From Bacteroidota bacterium (lineage in GTDB: Bacteria; Bacteroidota; Rhodothermia; Rhodothermales; Rubricoccaceae), in NCBI GenBank assembly GCA_039821555.1, contig JBCBNX010000004.1, forward strand, positions 1 to 64,000: a stretch of DNA of 64,000 nucleotides. The letters run 5' to 3'. The translations under genes were made by a program, and so were the position numbers. The notes beneath the pieces were generated by a model, which was not told the origin of the DNA, searched no databases, and was given only the letters and a program-made list of their open reading frames with translations. This document shows, in pieces, positions 16,289 through 25,101 of the stretch (within the stretch, counting starts at the first letter, position 1; each line of letters starts with the position of its first letter).

Positions 16289-17176
16289 ATGGCCTTCGAC
16301 CTTCCCACGGATCACCTCCGCACCTTCGTCACCATCGCCGACTGCGGGAGCTTCACCAAGGCCGCCGCGCTGCTGCACCGCACGCAGCCTGCCGTGAGCA
16401 TGCAGATGAAGCGGCTCGAAGAGCAACTCGGCACGCCGCTGCTCACTCGCCGGGGCCGCCAGACCACGCTCACCGAGGCGGGTGCGCTTCTGCACGACTA
16501 TGCCCGGCGCATCCTCGACCTCAACGAGCAGGCGGTGCGCAAATTCGCCGCCGTCGAGGCCGAGGGCAACGTGCGCATCGGCATCTTCGAGGAGGTCGCG
16601 CTCGGCCCGCTCGTGGACCTGCTCACGAAGTTCGGCGCGCTCTGCACGAAGATCCACCTGGAACTGGTCGTCTCCACGAGTGCCGACCTCGCCCGCCGCA
16701 TCGAAACAGGCGAGCTGTGCCTCGCCGTGGCGAATGCGAGCTACGCGAGCGGGGACATCGAGACGCTGTGGCACGAGCCCTACGTCTGGGCGTGCAGTCC
16801 GCTCTTCGAGGGCGCAACCGCCGACCCCGTCTCCATCGTGACGGAGCCACTCACGACGGGCTGCTCGTTGCGGGACGGGTCGCTGCGGCGGCTGGAGGCG
16901 AGCGGCCGGCCGTGGCAGGTCGTCTTCAGCAGCGGTAGCCTTGCCGCCGTCCAGTCGGCCGTGCGTGCCGGTCTCGGCGTCGGCTGGCTCCCGAAGAGCG
17001 CCGTGCTGCCCGAGTTTCGCATCCTGGGCGAGGCGGAGGGCTTCCCGAAGATCGGGGCTGCCCGGATTGGCCTCTACCGGAGCGCGAAGTCCGACTCCGA
17101 CGCCGCGCGCGTCCTCGCCGAATTCCTGTGCGAGCACCTACGCCAGCCCGGGGACACGCTCGCCTTGGCATCCTGA
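16289..17176 (+). CDS. LysR-type transcriptional regulator
   Basis: The 295-aa protein starts MAFDLPTDHLRTFVTIAD; the ATG at 16259 is inside the operator region. The N-terminal winged helix shows GSFTKAAALLHRTQPAVSMQ followed by KRLEEQLGTPLLTRRGRQTT, the LysR signature. The effector domain follows, ending VRAGLGVGWLPKSAVLPEFR. It likely controls the divergent EamA exporter, by family habit. The ligand is unknown. Confidence 0.93.
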   Translation: MAFDLPTDHLRTFVTIADCGSFTKAAALLHRTQPAVSMQMKRLEEQLGTPLLTRRGRQTTLTEAGALLHDYARRILDLNEQAVRKFAAVEAEGNVRIGIFEEVALGPLVDLLTKFGALCTKIHLELVVSTSADLARRIETGELCLAVANASYASGDIETLWHEPYVWACSPLFEGATADPVSIVTEPLTTGCSLRDGSLRRLEASGRPWQVVFSSGSLAAVQSAVRAGLGVGWLPKSAVLPEFRILGEAEGFPKIGAARIGLYRSAKSDSDAARVLAEFLCEHLRQPGDTLALAS

Positions 17177-17290
17177 GCGGGTCGACCTGAGCAAGGCGAC
17201 GGGAATTGGGATCGGAGGAAAGCGCCGGGGTTTCGATCTTCGCCCCTCGTTCCGTACGAGCCGCTGCTGGTACCTAAAGCCTACTCGCGC

Positions 17291-18619
17291 ATGATGCCGA
17301 TCCGTTCTCTCCTAGTGCTCCTGACCCTGTTGGGTCTCACGCCGCTCCAGGCCCGGACGCTGGACGACGGTGCCACGCACCAAACCAACACGGCCCCGGA
17401 CTCGGTCCGGATCGCGGGCCACCTCAACGACCTCCGCGTCCTGCAGGAAACGCTAGAAGCGCGGCACCCCGACCTCTACGCCGTCACGCCGCGCGAGACG
17501 TTCGAGGCGGCACTGGCTGCCGTGCGCGACAGCCTCGCCGTCCTGTCCGACATGGACATCTCGGTGCGGCTCCGCGCGGCCGTCGCGCTGCTCGGCGACC
17601 CGCACACGAACGCGACCTTTCTCGACGCCTTCGACTTCGAGAATCTGCTGCCCTTCGAGTTCGCGATGTTCGAGGAGGGCGTCTTCGTCACGGGCGCGTA
17701 CCCCGAGTATCGGGCCCTCCTCGGTGCGCGTCTGGTCGCCATCGAAGGCAAGACCCTTGAGGCGCTACAGCCAGAGATGGCCCGATTCGTGGCCGCCGGA
17801 CGCCCCCAGTTCGCCCTAAAGCGGTTCCCCGTCTTTCTGCGGTATGCCGAGCTTCATCGCTACCTCGGCGCTGACGTGGACGACGGGGTCACGCTGGACC
17901 TCATCAATCGAGACGGGCAGGCCCAGGCAGTGACCATCGAGCCGATTCCGGGACAGGCCGACGTGGCGCGACTCGTCTACCTCTCCGAAGAAATCGCGCA
18001 CCCGACGTGGATCAACCACGGCGAGGAAGACCCGGCGCTGGCGTTCCGCGACCTCGCGTTCAACGACGGGGTCTACGTCTTCCAGTACAGCTCGTGCTGG
18101 GGCCGCGAACTAGAGACGCGCTTCGGCGATGCAGACGAGGCAGACGCCTACGCGTCGTTCGAGGCGTTCGCGGACCGTGTCGTGGAGCGGCTGCGCACGG
18201 GCGAGGTCGAGACGCTCGTCGTCGACCTGCGGGCCAACAGCGGGGGGAGTTCGCCGCAGGGGACGCGGCTGGCGCAGCGCATCGCGGCGCTGCCGGAGGA
18301 CGTACGGCCGCAGCGCGTCGTGGTGGCGCTCTCGGAGCAGACGTTCTCCTCGGCCGTCATCAACGCGATGGACTTCCGCCTGATGACGGGTGCCGAGTTC
18401 GTGGGCACGCCCACCGGCGGCGCACCCAACCATTTCGGCGAGGTCAAGGTGTTCCGCCTACCACACTCCGGTCAGGTCGTCGCCCATTCGACGGCGTTCT
18501 TCGGCTACATGAACGGCGATCCCACGACCATCCGGCCCGACCGCACGCTCGTCCCGCGCTTCGCCGACTTCATGGCGGGTGAAGACCCGGTGCTCACCTA
18601 CGTCCGCTCGACGCAGTGA
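17291..18619 (+). CDS. S41 family peptidase, exported
   Basis: The 442-aa protein has a signal peptide (MMPIRSLLVLLTLLGLTPLQA). The C-terminal S41 domain has VVDLRANSGGSSPQGTRLA, VVALSEQTFSSAVINAMDF with the candidate nucleophile at Ser353/354, and VGTPTGGAPNHFGEVKVFRL. No PDZ domain is obvious, so it resembles the CtpA-like tail-specific proteases that lack PDZ. It probably acts in the periplasm. It stands alone, followed 99 bp later by the GH3 gene. Confidence 0.88.
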   Translation: MMPIRSLLVLLTLLGLTPLQARTLDDGATHQTNTAPDSVRIAGHLNDLRVLQETLEARHPDLYAVTPRETFEAALAAVRDSLAVLSDMDISVRLRAAVALLGDPHTNATFLDAFDFENLLPFEFAMFEEGVFVTGAYPEYRALLGARLVAIEGKTLEALQPEMARFVAAGRPQFALKRFPVFLRYAELHRYLGADVDDGVTLDLINRDGQAQAVTIEPIPGQADVARLVYLSEEIAHPTWINHGEEDPALAFRDLAFNDGVYVFQYSSCWGRELETRFGDADEADAYASFEAFADRVVERLRTGEVETLVVDLRANSGGSSPQGTRLAQRIAALPEDVRPQRVVVALSEQTFSSAVINAMDFRLMTGAEFVGTPTGGAPNHFGEVKVFRLPHSGQVVAHSTAFFGYMNGDPTTIRPDRTLVPRFADFMAGEDPVLTYVRSTQ

Positions 18620-18718
18620 ATGGCAAGACGCGGTTGACCGAACAGGGGAGCGAGTCGCAAGCGAGCCATCGGTTATACTGACGCCATCGCCCGTCTCGAC
18701 TCCACTGCTTCCCCAGCC

Positions 18719-20983
18719 ATGCCCCGCCTGCTGCGCCGCGCGCTCGCCCAAACCCTCCTTCTCGGTCTTGTTCTAACGTGTAGCGCTGTTGACCTCCGTG
18801 CGCAGTCTGGCGTGGCGGAGCAGGTCGAGGCGCTACTGTCAGAGATGACGCTGGCGGAGAAAATCGGGCAGATGACGCTGCTCGAACTCGGGATGGTCAT
18901 GACCGACGATGAACTCGACCCGGCGAAGCTGCAGGCGGTGCTCGTCGAGGGCCACGTCGGGGCACTGCTCAACACGCGAACGTTCACGCTGGAGGAGTGG
19001 CAGACGGTTATCCGCAGCGTGCAGGAGGTCGCCAGCGAGGAGACGCGGCTCGGCATCCCGCTCCTCTTCGGCATCGACGCCGTGCACGGGCACAACTACC
19101 TCGCCGGTGGCGTGATCTTCCCCCACAACATCGCGATGGCGGCGACGTGGGACCCCGAGCTCGTCCGGCGCGGCGCCGAGATCACAGCCGTCGAGCTGCG
19201 CGCCTCGGGCATCAACTGGAATTATGCCCCGGTCTTCGATGTGGTGCGGCAGCCGCTCTGGTCGCGCTTCTTCGAGACCTACGGCGAGGACCCCTACCTC
19301 GTCGCCGAGCTCGGCAAGGCGACCGTCGAGGGCTTGCAGGGCGACGACCTCGCGGCGCAGGGCCGCGTCGCCTCCACGGCGAAGCACTTCCTCGGCTACG
19401 GCATCCCGCTCACGGGCATGGACCGCACCCCGGCGTGGATTCCCGAGCGCATCCTCCGCGAGTCGTTCCTCCCGCCGTTCCAGGAGGCCATCGACGCGGG
19501 CGTGTCGAGCATGATGATCAACTCGGGCGAGATCAACGGCGAACCGACCCACGCCAGCCACGACCTCGTGACGACGCTCCTGCGCGACGAACTCGGCTTC
19601 GAGGGCGTCGCCGTCACCGACTGGGACGACGTCGGCAAGCTTCGCACCGTCCACCGCGTCGCGGCCACGCAGAAGGACGCCGTCCGCATGGCGATCCTGG
19701 CGGGCATCGACATGAACATGGTGCCGCTCTCGCTCGACTTCGGTGACACGCTCGCCGAACTCGTCGAGGAAGGGGCCGTCCCGATGGCGCGCATCGACGA
19801 GGCCGTGCGCCGCATCCTCACGCTGAAGGTGAAGTTGGGCCTCTTCGACGACCCGTATCCGGACACCGATCTCACGGCTGAGGTCGGCAGTGAGGCGACG
19901 AAGGCAGCGAGCCTCCGAGCGGCGCAGGAGGCCATCACGCTGCTCAAGAACGAGGACGATGTGCTTCCGCTCGCTCGCGACGCGCGCGTGCTGCTCACCG
20001 GGCCCGGCGCGACCTCGCTCACGGCCCTCCACGGCTCGTGGACCTACTCCTGGCAGGGGCGAGACGAGGACCTGATCCCCGACGCTACGCTGAACCTCCT
20101 CGAAGCGCTGCAGGCCGAAGCCGGTGCGGAGCGGATCACCTACGTCCCCGGTGCGACGTTTGAGGAGGAGGTCGACATCGCCGCGGCCGTCGAGGCGGCG
20201 CGCGAGGCAGACGTGGCGGTCATCGCCCTCGCCGAACAGCCGTCCGTCGAGCAGATCGGGACCATCTTCGACCTCCGGCTGCCTGAGGCCCAGACGCGGC
20301 TCGTCGAGGCCGTCGCGGAGACGGGGACGCCCGTGGTGCTGGTGCTGCTGCAGAACCGCCCGCGCATCCTCCGCGAGGCCGACGCGGTCGCCGACGCCGT
20401 CGTGCTGGGCTACCAGTCCGGCACGTTCGGGGCCAACGCTCTCGCCGACGTGCTCTACGGCGACGTCAACCCGAGCGGCAAGCTGCCCTTCACGTATCCG
20501 CGCTACACGGGGTCGCTGCTGTTCTACGACCGCACGACCGGCGAGGAGTTTGTCAACAACGAGGACGAGCCGACCTACCACCCGCAGTACGAGTTCGGCC
20601 ATGGCCTGAGCTACACCACGTTCGCCTACAGCGACCTCACGCTCTCTGCCACGGAGATACGTGCCACCGAGATGGGCGCCGACCAGGTGAGCACGGGCGC
20701 CGCCTTGACCGTGACCGTGACCGTGACCAACACCGGTGACCGCGACGGCGAGGAGGTTGTGCTGTGGTACGTCGGCGACCTCGTGGCTTCGGTCACGCCC
20801 GCCGTGAAGCAGCTGCGTGGCTTCGAGAAGATCGCCCTCGCCCCCGGCGAGTCGCAGGTCGTGACCGTCACCCTCGGCCGCGACGACCTCGCGTTCGTCG
20901 GCACCGACCTCCAGTGGGTCGTCGAGCCCGGCGACTTCACCGTGATGGTCGGCGACCAGGAGGCGACGTTTACGGTGCGTTAA
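18719..20983 (+). CDS. bglX: Glycoside hydrolase family 3 beta-glucosidase
   Basis: The 754-aa protein has a signal peptide ending near DLRAQSG. It carries the full GH3 layout: TIM barrel with LLFGIDAVHGHNYLAGGVIF and KHFLGYGIPLTGMDRTP, then the nucleophile in GVAVTDWDDV (Asp301). An alpha/beta sandwich follows, with LLTGPGATSLTALHGSWTYS, and a C-terminal fibronectin III-like domain (VTVTVTNTGDRDGEEVVLWY). It releases terminal glucose from beta-glucosides in the periplasm. The length equals that of Escherichia coli BglX. No partner polysaccharide genes are nearby. Confidence 0.93.
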   Translation: MPRLLRRALAQTLLLGLVLTCSAVDLRAQSGVAEQVEALLSEMTLAEKIGQMTLLELGMVMTDDELDPAKLQAVLVEGHVGALLNTRTFTLEEWQTVIRSVQEVASEETRLGIPLLFGIDAVHGHNYLAGGVIFPHNIAMAATWDPELVRRGAEITAVELRASGINWNYAPVFDVVRQPLWSRFFETYGEDPYLVAELGKATVEGLQGDDLAAQGRVASTAKHFLGYGIPLTGMDRTPAWIPERILRESFLPPFQEAIDAGVSSMMINSGEINGEPTHASHDLVTTLLRDELGFEGVAVTDWDDVGKLRTVHRVAATQKDAVRMAILAGIDMNMVPLSLDFGDTLAELVEEGAVPMARIDEAVRRILTLKVKLGLFDDPYPDTDLTAEVGSEATKAASLRAAQEAITLLKNEDDVLPLARDARVLLTGPGATSLTALHGSWTYSWQGRDEDLIPDATLNLLEALQAEAGAERITYVPGATFEEEVDIAAAVEAAREADVAVIALAEQPSVEQIGTIFDLRLPEAQTRLVEAVAETGTPVVLVLLQNRPRILREADAVADAVVLGYQSGTFGANALADVLYGDVNPSGKLPFTYPRYTGSLLFYDRTTGEEFVNNEDEPTYHPQYEFGHGLSYTTFAYSDLTLSATEIRATEMGADQVSTGAALTVTVTVTNTGDRDGEEVVLWYVGDLVASVTPAVKQLRGFEKIALAPGESQVVTVTLGRDDLAFVGTDLQWVVEPGDFTVMVGDQEATFTVR

Positions 20984-21075
20984 ACCTGGCCGTGTGCCGA
21001 GTGCCGAAGGAACCGCGTCGGCGCGAGATATTTCCGCAGGTGGCAACGTCTTCCAAACCCATACACAGAAACGAC

Positions 21076-22053
21076 ATGGCGCTCGCAGACCAAGTCCCTA
21101 CACACTCCGGCTTCGACCGGCACTCGACGGGCGCGGAGGTGCTCGCGGACCACGACCTGTCCGGCGTGATCGCCGTTGTGACGGGCGGCTATAGCGGCAT
21201 CGGCCTGGAGACGACGCGGGCGCTCGCCGCGAAGGGCGCGCGGGTGATCGTCCCGGTCCGCTCGCCCGAGAAGGCCGCCGCGAGCCTCGCTGAGATCGAG
21301 GGCACCGTGCAGACCGCGCCGCTCGACCTGGCCGACCTCGGCTCCGTGCGTAGCTTCACCGCGTCGATGGTCGACGAACTACCGCACCTCGACCTGCTCA
21401 TCAACAACGCCGGGATCATGGCATGTCCCGAGGCGCGCGTGGGGCCGGGGTGGGAGTCGCAGTTCGGCATCAACCACATGGGCCACTTCGCGCTCACGCT
21501 GGGGCTGATGCCGCTCCTCGAACAAGCCGAGCGGCCTCGCGTCGTCGCGCTCTCCTCGGCCGCGCACAAGATGGGCGACATCCGCTGGGACGACGTGCAC
21601 TTCAAGGCGAGCCCCTACGACAAGTGGCAGGCGTACGGGCAGGCCAAGACGGCCAACGCGCTCTTCGCCAACGCGCTGTCGCGGCGGATGCAGCCGTTCG
21701 GGGGCCTCGCGTTCTCGGTGCACCCCGGCGGCATCTTCACGCCGCTCCAGCGGCACCTCTCCCAGGAAGAGCAGATCGCGCTGGGCTGGCTAGACGAGGA
21801 CGGCGGGCCGAGCGAACTCGCGAAGCAGGGCTTCAAGTCGCCGGAGCAGGGTTGCTCGACGACGCTGTGGGCGGCCACCTCGCCGCTGCTCGACGGCAAG
21901 CCGGGCGTCTACTGCGAGGACGGCGACATCGCCACGCCAACCGACCCCGCAAGTCCGATGGCGCGCTACTACGGCGTGGACCCACACGTCTGCAGCGACG
22001 AGGGCGCGGAGCGGCTCTGGGCGATGAGCGAACAGATGCTCGCCGAGGCATGA
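21076..22053 (+). CDS. Short-chain dehydrogenase/reductase
   Basis: The 325-aa protein starts MALADQVPTHSGFDRHSTGA; the frame is open further upstream inside the GH3 gene. The Rossmann motif is VVTGGYSGIGLETTRALAAKG, the structural motif NNAG is in LLINNAGIMA, and the catalytic set is Ser in ALSSAAHKMG with the YxxxK pair as YGQAK in KWQAYGQAKTANALF. This build is close to the retinol-dehydrogenase/WW-oxidoreductase type. The substrate is unknown. Confidence 0.9.
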   Translation: MALADQVPTHSGFDRHSTGAEVLADHDLSGVIAVVTGGYSGIGLETTRALAAKGARVIVPVRSPEKAAASLAEIEGTVQTAPLDLADLGSVRSFTASMVDELPHLDLLINNAGIMACPEARVGPGWESQFGINHMGHFALTLGLMPLLEQAERPRVVALSSAAHKMGDIRWDDVHFKASPYDKWQAYGQAKTANALFANALSRRMQPFGGLAFSVHPGGIFTPLQRHLSQEEQIALGWLDEDGGPSELAKQGFKSPEQGCSTTLWAATSPLLDGKPGVYCEDGDIATPTDPASPMARYYGVDPHVCSDEGAERLWAMSEQMLAEA

Positions 22054-22122
22054 CAACGGGGCCATGTTGCGTGCTGGCCTCGATCTGACACACAAAGCGC
22101 GCCACCTCCCTGGCCCCCGCTA

Positions 22123-23166
22123 TTACGCGGGCTGGGCAGCACCAGCCTTCACGAGCGGAGCGACCTGTGTGCCGATGCGTTCGATGGCGCGCAGCAGTTG
22201 CTCGTGCGACAGGCCCGCGTTGTCCATCTGGAACGTGAATCGGTCGATCCCGCCGAGGGCCTCGCTGTGGCGCAGGATCTTCTGAGCCACCTCGTCTGGA
22301 CCGCCGACCAGGAGTGCCCCAGTCGGGCCGTTCTGCGCGTCGAACCGGGCGCGCGTCACCGGGGGCCAGCCGCGCTCGCGTCCGATCCTCGTGAACGTCT
22401 CGGCATAGCCCGGATAGTAGTCTACGACGGCTTGCTCCGCGGTTTCGCCGACGTAGCCGAGTGAGTGCAAGCCTACCTTCAGGCGCTCCGGCGGATGGCC
22501 CGCTTGTTCGCCCGTGGTCCGGTAGAGATCGACGAACCGCCGGAAGCGGTGCGTCTCGCCCCCGATGACAGCGACCATCAGCGGTAGTCCGAGCATCCCG
22601 GCTCGCACGAACGACGCAGGCGTGCCGCCCACGCCCAGCCAGATCGGGAGGGACGCTTGGAGCGGCCGGGGGTAGATCGCCTGCTCGTGAAGCGGTGGGC
22701 GGAACTGGCCCGACCACGTGACGACCTCCTGGTCGCGAAGCTGAAGCAGCAGGTCGAGCTTCTCTGCGAAGAGGGCGTCGTAGTCGTTCAGGTCGAGGCC
22801 GAAGAGCGGGAACGACTCGGTGAAGGAGCCCCGGCCGACGACCATGTCAGCGCGCCCCTGCGAGACGAGGTCGAGCGTCGCGAAGCTCTGGAAGGCCCGC
22901 ACCGGGTCGGCGGCGCTGAGCACGGTGACGGCGCTCGATAGCCGGATGCGCTTGGTCCGGGCAGCGGCGGCGGCTAGGATGACCACGGGCGCGGCGTCGA
23001 GGAACTCCTCGCGGTAGTGCTCGCCGATGCCGAAGCTGTCCAGGCCCACCTCGTCCGCGTAGGCCATACGGTCGAGCAGTTCACCCATCGCCTTGCTGCG
23101 TCCGGGGCCGCCGTCCGTGCCGGGTTGGGGATGGTAGGCGGCAAAGCTGTCCAGTCCGATTTCCAT
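22123..23166 (-). CDS. LLM class luciferase-like monooxygenase
   Basis: The 347-aa protein starts MEIGLDSFAAYHPQPGTDGG. It has the bacterial luciferase-like TIM barrel with GEHYREEFLDAAPVVILAAA, RIRLSSAVTVLSAADPVRAF and VVGRGSFTESFPLFG. It is probably a flavin-dependent oxidoreductase using reduced FMN or F420. Substrate and partner are unknown. It lies convergent with the SDR and divergent from the M24 gene. Confidence 0.9.
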   Translation of the reverse strand: MEIGLDSFAAYHPQPGTDGGPGRSKAMGELLDRMAYADEVGLDSFGIGEHYREEFLDAAPVVILAAAAARTKRIRLSSAVTVLSAADPVRAFQSFATLDLVSQGRADMVVGRGSFTESFPLFGLDLNDYDALFAEKLDLLLQLRDQEVVTWSGQFRPPLHEQAIYPRPLQASLPIWLGVGGTPASFVRAGMLGLPLMVAVIGGETHRFRRFVDLYRTTGEQAGHPPERLKVGLHSLGYVGETAEQAVVDYYPGYAETFTRIGRERGWPPVTRARFDAQNGPTGALLVGGPDEVAQKILRHSEALGGIDRFTFQMDNAGLSHEQLLRAIERIGTQVAPLVKAGAAQPA

Positions 23167-23322
23167 GCGAGGTGCCTCAGTCGAGGTAATGTGATCGAGC
23201 GTGTTGCAATTAGAGAGAGGCGAAGATAATTGCAGCGCCAGAGCCCCACGGAGGGCGAAGGCGGTGATGGGCCACCGAGCCGTACGTTGCACGCACCGTA
23301 CTCACCAGCGCCCCGCCCTGTC

Positions 23323-24714
23323 ATGCGCCGCGTCTTGCTCGTCCTCGTCGTCCTGCTCCTATTCCCGCGCGACGCGGTGGCGCAGGACCCGATCCCCGCG
23401 ATCCTCTCGATGCGTGAGCGCGCCGAGGTGCGCGACGCCTGGTTGGAGCGCCGCCTCGACACCGTCGTGCCGATGCTGATGCGGCGCGCGGGCGTCGACA
23501 TGTGGGTGCTCGTGGCGCGGGAGTACAACGAGGACCCGGTGCTCAAGACGATGCTGCCTGCGACGTGGCTCAACGCGCGCCGCCGCACGATCCTCCTGTT
23601 CTATGACCGTGGGGAGGAAGGCGTCGAACGCCTCGCTATCGCGCGCTACGCCGTCGGCGAGGCCTTCCCGGCGGCGTGGGATCCTGATACGCAGCCCGAC
23701 CAGTGGGCGCGTGTCGCCGAGCTCATCGCCGAGCGCGACCCGCAGCGCATCGCGCTCAATCGCTCCACGACGTTTGCGCTGGCCGACGGAATGACCGCCA
23801 CCGAGTTCGACGGCCTGAACGCGGCGCTCTCGGAAGACCACCGCGACCGCATCGTGTCAGGCGAGGCGCTCTCGATTGGGTGGCTGGAGACGCGCATCCC
23901 GGAGGAGATGGCCGTCTATCCGCAGATCGTCAGGATCGCGCAGGCGATCATCGCGGAGGGCTTCTCCGAGCAGGTCATCACGCCCGGCGTGACGACGGTG
24001 GAGGACGTCGAGTGGTGGTACCGCGACCGCATCCGCGATCTCAACCTCGTGACGTGGTTCCACCCGAGCGTGTCCGTCCAGCGCGCCACGAGCGGCCCCC
24101 GCAGCGGCGACTTCTCCGACTGGGGCAGCGGCAACGCCACCATCCAGCCCGGCGACCTGCTGCACGTGGACCTCGGGATCACCTACCTCGGGCTCAACAC
24201 CGACACGCAGGAGCACGCCTACGTCCTCCGCCCCGGCGAGGCCGACGCCCCGGACGACGTGAAAGCTGCGCTGGCGGTCGGCAACCGGCTGCAGGACATC
24301 CTCACCGACGAGTTCGCGGCGGGGCGCACGGGCAACGAGGTCCTCGCCGCCGCCCTCGCGCAGGCCGAACGCGAGGGTATCGACGCGACGATCTACACGC
24401 ACCCGCTCGGCTACCACGGCCACGGCGCAGGCCCGGCCATCGGGATGTGGGACAAGCAGGGCGGCGTGCCGGGCAAGGGCGACTATCCACTCTACGCCAA
24501 CACGGCGCACTCCATCGAACTCAACGCCGCCGTGCCGATCCCCGCCTGGGACGACCAGCCCGTGCGCATCATGCTCGAACAGGACGCCTACTTCGACGGC
24601 GAGGTCGTGTGGTACATCGACGGGCGGCAGACGGAACTGCACCTCGTCCCGCGCCAGTCGCACACGGGGCCGCTGCGCCCCGTCCCCGAGGCGTCCGACT
24701 TCGGCGCACGATGA
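23323..24714 (+). CDS. M24 family metallopeptidase, exported
   Basis: The 463-aa product starts MRRVLLVLVVLLLFPRDAVAQ, a signal peptide. The creatinase-like N-terminal domain contains VDMWVLVAREYNEDPVLKTM. The C-terminal pita-bread domain shows metal-ligand regions LLHVDLGITYLGLNTDTQEH (two Asp), HPLGYHGHGAGPAIGMWD (His) and a Glu in RQTELHLVPRQ. It resembles Xaa-Pro aminopeptidases but is exported, so its substrate is periplasmic. The ATG at 23230 lies upstream of the signal peptide and was not used. Confidence 0.9.
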   Translation: MRRVLLVLVVLLLFPRDAVAQDPIPAILSMRERAEVRDAWLERRLDTVVPMLMRRAGVDMWVLVAREYNEDPVLKTMLPATWLNARRRTILLFYDRGEEGVERLAIARYAVGEAFPAAWDPDTQPDQWARVAELIAERDPQRIALNRSTTFALADGMTATEFDGLNAALSEDHRDRIVSGEALSIGWLETRIPEEMAVYPQIVRIAQAIIAEGFSEQVITPGVTTVEDVEWWYRDRIRDLNLVTWFHPSVSVQRATSGPRSGDFSDWGSGNATIQPGDLLHVDLGITYLGLNTDTQEHAYVLRPGEADAPDDVKAALAVGNRLQDILTDEFAAGRTGNEVLAAALAQAEREGIDATIYTHPLGYHGHGAGPAIGMWDKQGGVPGKGDYPLYANTAHSIELNAAVPIPAWDDQPVRIMLEQDAYFDGEVVWYIDGRQTELHLVPRQSHTGPLRPVPEASDFGAR

Positions 24715-24790
24715 GGAGTGTGTAGACGTGGTCGAGGCGTGTGTGTAGCGATACCACCTTCTGGAACCGAGGCGACAAGCTCATTTCAGA

Positions 24791-24878
24791 GTCATCTCCG
24801 CGAACGCGGGGATTCATGCAGTCCCTCGTATGGATTGGCTTGCGCCAGCCTGCGGCCCTCGGTCAAGTCGGGGATGAC
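24791..24878. repeat. REP/MITE-like palindromic element
   Basis: The 387-bp gap 24715-25101 has no gene. Inside it an 88-bp segment starts GTCATCTCC and ends GGGGATGAC, which are inverted repeats with one mismatch. Its left end also forms the hairpin CCGCGAACGCGG. This build is like the dispersed GTCATCCCCGCG-type repeats of many GC-rich genomes. No second copy was seen in the window. Confidence 0.6.
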
Positions 24879-25101
24879 AAGAGTAAGAATCAGGGGCAAT
24901 TCACTCCCTATCTCCTGGAATGGGTGCGAGCTAACGTGTGCGACGAACGGGCGGAGTCGCCTGCTGGGTGTGCGTCGGCGCACAGTCCGGCGAGGGAGGA
25001 GCGCTTCGTGGGGGCAGAGACCAAGGTGGCACAGGGGTTGACCCTGGCGAGGCAGGGTCGCAGCGTCCGTTGCACTGCATCTCGTCTACAGCCGTCCGAC
25101 C

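Noticed and set aside
18839..21046. 735-codon minus-strand frame opposite the GH3 gene
   Set aside because: Shadow of GC-rich third positions; the plus strand has all GH3 motifs.
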